DNA of 56,557 nucleotides, taken from NCBI GenBank assembly GCA_000252525.1, contig JH611156.1:741051-797607 (forward strand), given 5' to 3'. Position numbers and translations under genes: made by a program. A model generated the notes under the pieces. The model had not been told where the DNA came from and did not search any database. It worked only from the letters and a program-made list of their open reading frames with translations. Shown piece by piece: positions 8,374 to 16,017 of this stretch; within the stretch, counting starts at the first letter, position 1; each line of letters starts with the position of its first letter. Source of the stretch: SAR86 cluster bacterium SAR86A (GTDB lineage Bacteria; Pseudomonadota; Gammaproteobacteria; Magnimaribacterales; D2472).

Positions 8374-9513
8374 ATGAAGCTAATTCTTACTGAAGAAGAA
8401 CAATTTCTAAAAGATACTGCAACAAACTTTGCAAACGAGAGATCACCTATTAATCATTTTAGATCTTTAAGAGACAGCAATGATCCTATTTTATGGGATA
8501 AAAATCTATGGAACGAAATGTCAAAACTTGGTTGGCCAGGAATTATGATTCCTGAAGAATTTGGTGGTTCAAATTTTGGATTATCTGGAATTTGCGTTGT
8601 TCTTCAAGAATGTGCAAAAACTCTTACTCCTTCTCCGCTATTTGCAACTGGTGTTCTAGGCGCTTATTCCATAAATACTTATGGAACCCAAGAACAGAAA
8701 GAAATGTATTTGCCTGCTATAGTTAATGGTAAGCTAACTACCTCATTAGCTGTTGATGAAGCAAGTCATCACAATCCATTTCAAACCGAATTTATTGCAA
8801 AAAAACAAAAAGATAATTACATTCTTTCTGGTAAGAAAACTTTTGTTATTGATGGCGCAAGCTCTGATTTAATTATTGTTTTAGCTAGAACTTCTGGCTC
8901 CAGGGGAGACTCAACTGGTTTAACCCTCTTTGTTGTTAATGCAGATCAAGATGGAATTAATAAAATTAAACTCGACATGGCTGATTCAAGAAATTATGCA
9001 AACATCACGTTTGACAATGTTACTGTTTCTTCAGATGCAATTCTTGGAGATCTTGAAACAGCTGGTGAAACAATAGATGATATTCTAGATATCGGGAGAA
9101 TAGCGATTTCTGCAGAAATGTTGGGCAATGCTGAGGCTGCTTTCGATACGACTCTTGATTATTTAAAACAAAGAAAACAGTTTGGAGTTCTTATAGGCTC
9201 TTTTCAAGCCCTTCAACACAGAGCAGCTGAGATGTTTTGTGAAATAGAGTTAACAAAATCATCAGTAATGGCTGCTATGAGAGCGGCTGACGAAAGATCA
9301 AATGACCTGCAAAGACTCTCTAGTTTGGCAAAAACAGTGTCTGGTGAAACCCTTCACTTAGTTTCAAATGAAGCAATTCAAATGCATGGAGGTATCGGCG
9401 TAACAGATGAATATGATATAGGGTTCTTTTTGAAAAGAGCTCGAGTTGCGGAACAGATATTTGGTAGCTCAAAGTTTCATACTGAAAGATATGCTAACTT
9501 AAGCGGTTTTTAA
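8374..9513 (+). CDS. Acyl-CoA dehydrogenase-like subunit lacking the catalytic Glu
   Basis: A 379-residue acyl-CoA dehydrogenase-fold protein with the helical N-domain, central beta domain (TSLAVDEASH, ILSGKKTFV) and C-terminal helices (YLKQRKQFGVLIGSFQALQH; AIQMHGGIGVTDEYDIGF). Where the upstream partner has HER, this one has IGR (Gly241-Arg242), and the MCAD-type Glu position near the C-terminus is also not acidic (EQIFGSSKF). It therefore looks like the non-catalytic, FAD-binding or structural half of a heteromeric dehydrogenase. It starts 5 bp after its partner stops. Confidence 0.92.
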   Translation: MKLILTEEEQFLKDTATNFANERSPINHFRSLRDSNDPILWDKNLWNEMSKLGWPGIMIPEEFGGSNFGLSGICVVLQECAKTLTPSPLFATGVLGAYSINTYGTQEQKEMYLPAIVNGKLTTSLAVDEASHHNPFQTEFIAKKQKDNYILSGKKTFVIDGASSDLIIVLARTSGSRGDSTGLTLFVVNADQDGINKIKLDMADSRNYANITFDNVTVSSDAILGDLETAGETIDDILDIGRIAISAEMLGNAEAAFDTTLDYLKQRKQFGVLIGSFQALQHRAAEMFCEIELTKSSVMAAMRAADERSNDLQRLSSLAKTVSGETLHLVSNEAIQMHGGIGVTDEYDIGFFLKRARVAEQIFGSSKFHTERYANLSGF

Positions 9514-9532
9514 ATTTGTTATTATATAGGGT

Positions 9533-10417
9533 ATGGAGTCAGTAAAATTAACTGTCATTGGGATATTAACTTTTTTTCTGATACTTATAGAGTTAATCAT
9601 AGGATTTGGAACACTGACGTTAATAAATATACCCAGAATAATAATTCCTTTTAAGTTTTTTAAAATATTTCTTGCAAAAGTTTCGAATCAAATTGGTGAT
9701 ATAACGGTTTATGGATTGAAGTTAATAATGCTTTTAATGCATGGAAATACAATTCAAGTTATCAATGAACAGAAGTTTGATTCAAATACTTGGTATATGG
9801 CTATGTCAAATCATCAGTCATGGGCAGATATATTTGTTCTTTTAGTTACTGCTAATCATAGAATACCTTTGTTAAAGTTCTTTATGAAAAAAGAGTTATG
9901 GTGGATACCTTTTGTTTTTTTAGCAAATCAGACACTTAATATGCCATTTGTAAATAGGCATTCAAAAGAAGCGATTAAAAAAAATCCATCATTGAGGCAT
10001 AAAGACTATAAAAATACTCTCAAATCATGCAAACGATTTTTAAGAACTCCATCCACAATATTTAGTTATGCTGAAGGGACTAGATTTACTGATGAGAAAC
10101 ATGCTTTACAAGGAAAAAAATATAAAAACCTCCTTAGTCCAAAAGTTGGAGGTATGGCGACTGCATTATCAGCAATGCCAAATATAGATACTCTTATAGA
10201 TTTTTCACTTGTCTATAAATCAAACAAAAGAGGTGCATGGTCATTTCTAACTGGTGAAATGAAAGATGTTAAGGTTTTTATCAAAAGCTATGCTGTACCC
10301 ACTCATCTTAAACATAGAAATTATTCAGAAGATGAAAAATATAGAGACGAATTTAAGACGTGGATAGAAGAAATTTGGATTGAGAAAGACCAAAAAATAT
10401 CTGAATTAAAATTCTAA
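9533..10417 (+). CDS. YihG-like lysophospholipid acyltransferase
   Basis: Membrane acyltransferase of the PlsC superfamily. A long hydrophobic segment spans about residues 5-32. The catalytic NHx4D motif is MSNHQSWADI, and the second block is YAEGTRFT. The 294-residue length and the block NHQSWADIFVLL match the YihG branch (about 310 residues) better than the shorter PlsC. It probably acylates a lysophospholipid; the exact acceptor cannot be read from sequence. It follows the dehydrogenase pair by 19 bp, and its 3' end overlaps the convergent RraA-type gene by 12 bp. Confidence 0.85.
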   Translation: MESVKLTVIGILTFFLILIELIIGFGTLTLINIPRIIIPFKFFKIFLAKVSNQIGDITVYGLKLIMLLMHGNTIQVINEQKFDSNTWYMAMSNHQSWADIFVLLVTANHRIPLLKFFMKKELWWIPFVFLANQTLNMPFVNRHSKEAIKKNPSLRHKDYKNTLKSCKRFLRTPSTIFSYAEGTRFTDEKHALQGKKYKNLLSPKVGGMATALSAMPNIDTLIDFSLVYKSNKRGAWSFLTGEMKDVKVFIKSYAVPTHLKHRNYSEDEKYRDEFKTWIEEIWIEKDQKISELKF

Positions 10418-10894
10418 TTCTTTTTCACTAAAAATAATTCCATTAGTGTCAACATACGCCCATGAATCCTTTTGAACGATAAAATTTTGAAACTCGAGTG
10501 TTAATCCAATCTCGCCTTTTCCAACTGATTTGTCTGTTTTCTTTGGATAAGAGTTTTTAGCGTAAACTCCAATTGGAATATCTTTAATTACTTCAATATC
10601 TCTAATATATCCGTTAGTAATTATTCCTTTCCATTGATTATCGTAGGCCATTTGAGCAATTTGATCTCCAACCATTGAGCACTTTTCAGTACCAGTATGT
10701 TGAATCACCAGAACTTTGTTTGATCCATTTTGAGCCACTAATTCTTTGACAATGCTATTTGAATGCTCACATCTTGCAGTTTCAACCTGGCCAAAGAATT
10801 TATCATTCTTTCCATATGAATTTAAAAAAAGGTCGCAAATTTTAATGTTTTCACCATGCTCATCACAAATATCTGGAACCGTAAATTTATTCAT
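10406..10894 (-). CDS. RraA-family protein (RNase E inhibitor or HMG/CHA aldolase type)
   Basis: A 162-residue RraA-fold protein. The region MVGDQIAQMAYDNQWKGIIT followed by NGYIRDIEVIKDIPIGVYA carries the family pattern of a Gly-Asp, about 20 residues, then Arg-Asp. In class II pyruvate aldolases (4-hydroxy-4-methyl-2-oxoglutarate aldolase) this Asp and Arg bind metal and substrate. The length matches RraA. The name RraA covers both the RNase E regulator and these aldolases, and I cannot separate them here. It is a single gene, convergent with the acyltransferase. Confidence 0.85.
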   Translation of the reverse strand: MNKFTVPDICDEHGENIKICDLFLNSYGKNDKFFGQVETARCEHSNSIVKELVAQNGSNKVLVIQHTGTEKCSMVGDQIAQMAYDNQWKGIITNGYIRDIEVIKDIPIGVYAKNSYPKKTDKSVGKGEIGLTLEFQNFIVQKDSWAYVDTNGIIFSEKELEF

Positions 10895-10959
10895 AAATCA
10901 AAATATTCTCAATCAATATTAAGTAATATAAACTATGTGATAAGAATTGAGGAGAAAAA

Positions 10960-12117
10960 ATGAAGTCACAAATATGCGATTTACTTAAAATTGAATTTCC
11001 ATTGGTAGCCTTTAGTCATTGTAGAGATGTTGTCGCTGCAGTATCCAAAGCCGGTGGTATGGGTGTTCTTGGTGCTGTCGGTTTAACACCAGAAAAACTA
11101 GAAATTGAATTAAATTGGATAGATGAACATGTTGACGGTAAACCATACGGCGTTGATGTGCTTGTCCCAAATTCGTATGTTGGTAAAGGAGAAAATCTAA
11201 CTACAGATGATCTCAGAGCAATGATCCCGCAAGAGCATCGAGACTTTAGATCAGATATTCTTGAACAATATGATCTTCAAGCGTCTGATTTAAGAAGTAG
11301 TGAGAATTCCAAAGAATTAGAAAGTAATTCAAATGGTGTGCTTGGTGCAGGCTTAGATGGAGCAAAAGAAGTATTAGAAGTTGCATTTGCTCATCCAATA
11401 AGTTTAGTTGCTAATGCTTTAGGCGTTCCACCTAAATGGATGCTGGAGATGGGCAAAGAACATAATGTACCTGTCGCAGCATTGGTAGGAGCAAAACAGC
11501 ATGCTGTAAAACAAGCTGAAGCTGGTGTAGATATAATTGTAGTTTCAGGAACTGAAGGTGGTGGGCATTGCGGCAGTGTCTCGACAATGGTACTTGTGCC
11601 AGAAGTTAGAAGAGCATTAAAAGATTATGGTGATGTACCTATTCTTGCAGCTGGTGGAATATGTACTGGAGAACAAATGGCTGGAGTGATGGCAATGGGT
11701 GCTGATGGCGTATGGTGTGCATCTGTATTCTTACCAACCACCGAAGCAGAAACATCTGACAATGTAAAAGAAAAAATGATAGCTGCATCTTCAAGTCATA
11801 CAGTTCGATCAAAAAGTAGAACTGGAAAACATTCTAGACAACTATCATCTCCATGGGTTGAGGCATGGGAGGGAAAAGATGCACCTGAACCACTTCCAAT
11901 GCCACTTCAAACAATGGTGAGCGAACCTGCATTAAAGAAAGTTGCAGATCAGGCTGCAATAGGTCATGAGGGAGCAAAGCAATTAGAAACCTATTGGGTT
12001 GGACAAGGTATTGGTCTTGTAAATGAGACAATTACTGCTGGTCAAACTGTTCAAAAGTTCAAAGAAGAATTCATAGACTCTTACGAACGAGTCAACGGAT
12101 TCTTTTCTGATGACTAG
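10960..12117 (+). CDS. Nitronate monooxygenase family protein
   Basis: FMN-dependent TIM-barrel protein of the nitronate monooxygenase (2-nitropropane dioxygenase) family, 385 residues. Visible motifs are AVSKAGGMGVLGAVG near the N-terminus, IIVVSGTEGGGHCGSVSTM with the FMN phosphate region PILAAGGICTGEQMAGVMA, and GADGVWCASVFLPTTEA. A good Shine-Dalgarno (GAGGAG) lies about 6 bases before the ATG. Many members act on lipid or isoprenoid intermediates rather than nitronates, so the substrate is open. The GH3 gene follows 13 bp downstream. Confidence 0.88.
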   Translation: MKSQICDLLKIEFPLVAFSHCRDVVAAVSKAGGMGVLGAVGLTPEKLEIELNWIDEHVDGKPYGVDVLVPNSYVGKGENLTTDDLRAMIPQEHRDFRSDILEQYDLQASDLRSSENSKELESNSNGVLGAGLDGAKEVLEVAFAHPISLVANALGVPPKWMLEMGKEHNVPVAALVGAKQHAVKQAEAGVDIIVVSGTEGGGHCGSVSTMVLVPEVRRALKDYGDVPILAAGGICTGEQMAGVMAMGADGVWCASVFLPTTEAETSDNVKEKMIAASSSHTVRSKSRTGKHSRQLSSPWVEAWEGKDAPEPLPMPLQTMVSEPALKKVADQAAIGHEGAKQLETYWVGQGIGLVNETITAGQTVQKFKEEFIDSYERVNGFFSDD

Positions 12118-12130
12118 GTAAGCAGCTGAT

Positions 12131-14071
12131 TTGATTAAAGCATCTTCTTTAATTAAAAGAATTTTTTTGGTATTAATAGCATTGTTGTCATTGCTTTCAT
12201 TGTTTTTGTTATTTGATCTATATCAGCCAATAAGTAAAGTAAAAGTTAAAAGAGCTTTAGGAGTCGAAACCTCCATTATCTATGACGATAATTTTTCATT
12301 TAGAGATCTTAATAAAAATGGTTACCTCGATATCTATGAAGATTACAGAATAGCCTCAAATATAAGAGCTGACGATCTTCTTTCAAAAATGACGTTAGAA
12401 GAAAAAGTTGGGCAAATGTTTCATCCTCCTTTTACTCTAAATCCAGATATATTTATGTTGCTCTACGAAATTGCTATTAGGGGTAATAAAAGCACAGAAG
12501 CTAAAATAGTTTTCGATCATATAACTCATTTTAATTTGTATGGAAATCCAACTCCAAAGAATCTAGCAAAACAAATTAATTATTTTCAGAAAATAGCCTC
12601 AAAAACTCGTCTTGGTATACCGATAAGCATAAGCTCAGATCCAATTCATGAAGTGCCAAAAGGTGGAGGAATTGCATCATTTTCAGTTGATGGATTCTCA
12701 AAATGGCCGTCGCAACTTGGCTTTGCCGCTACCAATGATCCAAAAGTAATTTATGAATTTGCTCAAATTGCAAGGAAGGAATATCTTGCTGTTGGAATCA
12801 GGACTGCTCTTCATCCTATGTCAGATTTAGCAACTGAACCAAGATGGGCGAGAAACTTTGGCACCTTTGGTTCTAACGCAGATTTAGCATCAAAAATGAC
12901 ACTAGCATACATGGACGGCTTTCAAGGAAAAAAAATAACAAATAAAAGTGTTCATACAATGGTTAAACATTTTCCTGGAGGCGGACCTCAGGAAGATGGC
13001 TTAGATCCGCATCTGTATAGTGGAAGAAATCAGACATATCCTGGAAATAATTTTAATTATCATTTAGTACCATTTAAAAAAGCTATTGATAATAATTTAA
13101 AAGTGATAATGCCCTACTATGGTATACCTATGGGGATTTCAGATGATGAAGTTGCAATTGGCTTTAACAGTTATATTCTGACAGACCTTTTGAGAGATGA
13201 ACTGGGATTTGATGGAGTGATATGTTCGGATTGGGGAATTATCAGTGGAAGACATTGGGGCGTTGAAAATCTTTCAATTAAAGAGAGATACAAAAAAAGT
13301 TTTTTAGCCGGCATTGATCAATATGGAGGCGAGGATGATCCAGAACATATTATCAAACTCGTTAATGATGGTGAGATATCAGTTACTGATATTAATAATT
13401 CCGTAAAAAGGATTTTAATAAATAAGTTTGATTTAGGTCTTTTCGAAGATCCTTATGTAAATGTTAATAATGTTGAAAAAATTGTGGCAACAGATGAACA
13501 TAATCAAGCAGGATTAGATGCACAAAGAAAATCAATTGTGCTATTAGAAAATGACGGGCTTTTGCCACTCAAGAGTGAGAGCAAGGTTTTTATTGATGGG
13601 CTAGATATTAAAATTGGATCTAAATTTGGAAATGTCACCAAATCACATAAAGATGCTGATGTAGTAATAATGTATGTTCATACTGTTTTTAATGGCAATC
13701 AGGAATCGGGTATTAATAGATTATTTGATAATTTTTTAAGTACCTTATTTCCAAATGGAAATCTAAATTTTAACGATGAAATAAAAAATAAAATTAAAAA
13801 ATATTCTGAGAATAAAAAACTTATTCTTGTAGTTGATTTAAATAGGCCAGCAATTCTGAGTGAAATTAAGTCAAATGCATCAGCATTAATTGGAACATTT
13901 GGTGTTTTAGATCAAGTGATTTACGAAGCTATATATGGAGATTTTAATCCTAATGGGAAACTTCCGTTTGAAATACCATCATCAATGGAAGAAGTTATTA
14001 ATCAGAAAGAAGACTTGCCTGACGATACAGAAAATCCAACATATGTTTTTGGATATGGGCTAAGTTATTAA
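12131..14071 (+). CDS. Membrane-anchored GH3 family glycoside hydrolase
   Basis: A 646-residue family 3 beta-glycosidase, probably held at the outer face of the inner membrane by the hydrophobic segment at residues 11-27 (FLVLIALLSLLSLFLLF). After the anchor comes an EF-hand-like calcium loop, DLNKNGYLDIYEDYR, as in several marine GH3 enzymes. The catalytic barrel has VKHFPGGGPQEDG and the nucleophile Asp in FDGVICSDWG. The second alpha/beta domain follows and ends in PFEIPSS with YVFGYGLSY. The start is TTG; the next in-frame ATG would remove the anchor. Likely substrates are beta-glucans or other beta-glucosides from algae. Confidence 0.88.
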   Translation: MIKASSLIKRIFLVLIALLSLLSLFLLFDLYQPISKVKVKRALGVETSIIYDDNFSFRDLNKNGYLDIYEDYRIASNIRADDLLSKMTLEEKVGQMFHPPFTLNPDIFMLLYEIAIRGNKSTEAKIVFDHITHFNLYGNPTPKNLAKQINYFQKIASKTRLGIPISISSDPIHEVPKGGGIASFSVDGFSKWPSQLGFAATNDPKVIYEFAQIARKEYLAVGIRTALHPMSDLATEPRWARNFGTFGSNADLASKMTLAYMDGFQGKKITNKSVHTMVKHFPGGGPQEDGLDPHLYSGRNQTYPGNNFNYHLVPFKKAIDNNLKVIMPYYGIPMGISDDEVAIGFNSYILTDLLRDELGFDGVICSDWGIISGRHWGVENLSIKERYKKSFLAGIDQYGGEDDPEHIIKLVNDGEISVTDINNSVKRILINKFDLGLFEDPYVNVNNVEKIVATDEHNQAGLDAQRKSIVLLENDGLLPLKSESKVFIDGLDIKIGSKFGNVTKSHKDADVVIMYVHTVFNGNQESGINRLFDNFLSTLFPNGNLNFNDEIKNKIKKYSENKKLILVVDLNRPAILSEIKSNASALIGTFGVLDQVIYEAIYGDFNPNGKLPFEIPSSMEEVINQKEDLPDDTENPTYVFGYGLSY

Positions 14072-14072
14072 A

Positions 14073-15329
14073 TTATGATCTTTCTCTGGGTTGAAATTCT
14101 AGAACAGTAGCATTTATACAATATCTTGGCATCCCATTTGGCCCATCATCGAAAACATGGCCCAAATGAATGTCTGACGATACAGATCTTATTTCTGTCC
14201 GCCTCATGCCATAACTGTTATCAGGAAGTTCATAGACCGATCCCTCAACAGGTCTCGTAAAAGAAAGCCAGCCAGATCTTGAAACAAATCTATCCTTTGT
14301 ATCAAAAAGAGGTGCACCACTTAATTTATCTACAAAAACTCCTTCAGGCGTATTTTTAAATATTTGATACTCTTTGCAAAATCTTGCATCTGTACCATCG
14401 TTAAAAGCAACGTCATATGCCTCAGTATTACCAAGTTTAAATTTCCCTAAAAGTTTGTAAAAATCCTTAGGTTCTATATATCCTTGATATCCAAAAACTT
14501 CTTTTCCATCTTCCAAGAATAAAATAGATGGCGTTGCCCAACTTGGAGACTCAAGTCTTAATCCATGTAATTGATCGGAAGTTCTATAAGTCATCGGGAT
14601 GCTTCCTTTATAATCATTTGTTACATCACTCTTAAGTTTTTCACAATATGGACAATAGTTTCGAGAATCTATTACAAGAATATGTTTACCTTTTGTTAAT
14701 TCGGTATTATCAAGGGGCTTTATTTCTTCCTTATTAAAGACAATCCCAGTCGATAGGTCTGGACAATATCCATTTGGATTTTTCTTAAGGTAATCTTGAT
14801 GATACTCTTCAGCTAAATAAAAATTGTCTAGCGGTTCAATAATAGTTTTAATTGACCCATAGCCATAATCACTTAAAAGGTTTTGATATTTTTTCTTTAG
14901 CATTTCAGCAATTTCTTTCTGATCATCATCTGAATATAAAATTGTTGACCTGTACTGAGTCCCTATGTCATTACCTTGTCTGTTATATTGAGTTGGATCA
15001 TGAGATTCAAAAAAATGCATTAAGATTTCTTCTACAGTAATAAAGTTGTTGTTGAAGGTAACTTCCACAACCTCAGCAAAGTTATTCTTGTTGAACTTAT
15101 TTTTGAGTTGGATAATTGATCTGTAATTTGGGCTAACACCATATCCATTTGCATATCCTGACTTAGCATTTATTACTCCATCTAGGGCTTCATAACCCTT
15201 CTCAGCACCCCAAAAACATCCTGAACCAAGATAAATGGTTTGGATATGATTAGTCTGGTTTGAAAGTGTAAAGCCAGTAAAAAAGAAAAATAAAGCTATG
15301 AAATATTTATGTTTATTCATTTTGTTCAT
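14073..15329 (-). CDS. Exported MsrA-thioredoxin-MsrB fusion
   Basis: A three-domain enzyme of 418 residues for repairing both epimers of methionine sulfoxide, with a signal peptide (residues 8-23). MsrA comes first: GCFWG with catalytic Cys38 and recycling Cys189 in NGYCPDL. A thioredoxin-like domain follows at about 213-297, with CPYC at 226-229 and a cis-proline at 267 (WATPS). MsrB is last, with catalytic Cys404 in RYCINA. MsrB lacks the four zinc cysteines and has RSGWLSF where many have CGWPSF, so the usual resolving Cys is gone; Cys318 could substitute. The order MsrA-Trx-MsrB differs from Neisseria PilB (Trx-MsrA-MsrB). A second Met 9 bases in is an alternative start. Confidence 0.92.
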   Translation of the reverse strand: MNKMNKHKYFIALFFFFTGFTLSNQTNHIQTIYLGSGCFWGAEKGYEALDGVINAKSGYANGYGVSPNYRSIIQLKNKFNKNNFAEVVEVTFNNNFITVEEILMHFFESHDPTQYNRQGNDIGTQYRSTILYSDDDQKEIAEMLKKKYQNLLSDYGYGSIKTIIEPLDNFYLAEEYHQDYLKKNPNGYCPDLSTGIVFNKEEIKPLDNTELTKGKHILVIDSRNYCPYCEKLKSDVTNDYKGSIPMTYRTSDQLHGLRLESPSWATPSILFLEDGKEVFGYQGYIEPKDFYKLLGKFKLGNTEAYDVAFNDGTDARFCKEYQIFKNTPEGVFVDKLSGAPLFDTKDRFVSRSGWLSFTRPVEGSVYELPDNSYGMRRTEIRSVSSDIHLGHVFDDGPNGMPRYCINATVLEFQPRERS

Positions 15330-15933
15330 ACTTGTATTGTTTACTTTTAATAAAAGCTGGTCTTGAGAATAAGTTTTTTGACCATCTTGTAATATTTGGC
15401 TTAAATGCCTGCTCTATTCCAAGAGCCTCTGCAAGATTTATCGCATAACTTACACAGATATCAGCTATGGTAAACCTGTTTGAACATAAATATTCTTTTC
15501 CCTCTAATGATTTTTCAAGCAATTTAAGCCTTGATACAAACCATCGACTGTAACCTTCTACTGCTGCGTCAGCAACTCCAGGCTCTTGAAGTTTATATCT
15601 TAAGACAACTGTCTGGGGAAAAGTAAGAGTAGCGTCAGCATGAAACAGCCAATTTAAATACAAAGGATAATCTTCCTCACTAGGTTTTACTTGAAGATCT
15701 GAAGGCCCGTACCTTTCAACTAGATATTGTGAAATTGCTACCGACTCAGTCATTTCTATCTTTCCATCGATCATATATGGAACTGTTCCAAGAATATTAA
15801 TATCTAAATATTCTTTCATGAAAACTCTTGGTGGAAATGGCATCATGACCAATTCATATTCTAGGCCCATTTCTTCAGCAGTCCATATTGGTCTGACAGC
15901 TCTTGAATTCTCTGTACCGTATATTTTAATCAT
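15313..15933 (-). CDS. Glutathione S-transferase family protein
   Basis: A 206-residue GST. The N-terminal thioredoxin-like half has IKIYGTENSRAVRPIWTAEE and the glutathione-contacting IDGKIEMTESVAISQYLVERYG. The C-terminal helical half has RFTIADICVSYAINLAEALG, which holds the conserved N-capping Asp of alpha-6. The catalytic Ser or Tyr near the N-terminus is not certain. Its 3' end overlaps the start of the Msr fusion by up to 17 bp, so the two are probably cotranscribed and belong to an oxidative-damage group. Confidence 0.9.
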   Translation of the reverse strand: MIKIYGTENSRAVRPIWTAEEMGLEYELVMMPFPPRVFMKEYLDINILGTVPYMIDGKIEMTESVAISQYLVERYGPSDLQVKPSEEDYPLYLNWLFHADATLTFPQTVVLRYKLQEPGVADAAVEGYSRWFVSRLKLLEKSLEGKEYLCSNRFTIADICVSYAINLAEALGIEQAFKPNITRWSKNLFSRPAFIKSKQYKYEQNE

Positions 15934-15969
15934 ATTGAATATTTAGAATGTTATTCTACATCTTAATTG

Positions 15970-15997
15970 TGGTAATATTAATGATAATATATTACCA
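15970..15997. promoter_or_regulatory. Perfect inverted repeat, candidate TetR-type operator
   Basis: Two perfect 9-bp arms, TGGTAATAT at 15970-15978 and ATATTACCA at 15989-15997, are separated by 10 bp, giving a 28-bp palindrome that ends 20 bp before the carboxylase beta-subunit ATG. A weak promoter overlaps it (TTGTGG at 15967, 17 bp, TATTAC at 15990). The operon it precedes encodes a TetR-family regulator. Repressor control of the operon, and perhaps of the divergent GST, is inference. Confidence 0.5.
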
Positions 15998-16017
15998 TAA
16001 CCATCCTTCTATAAATT

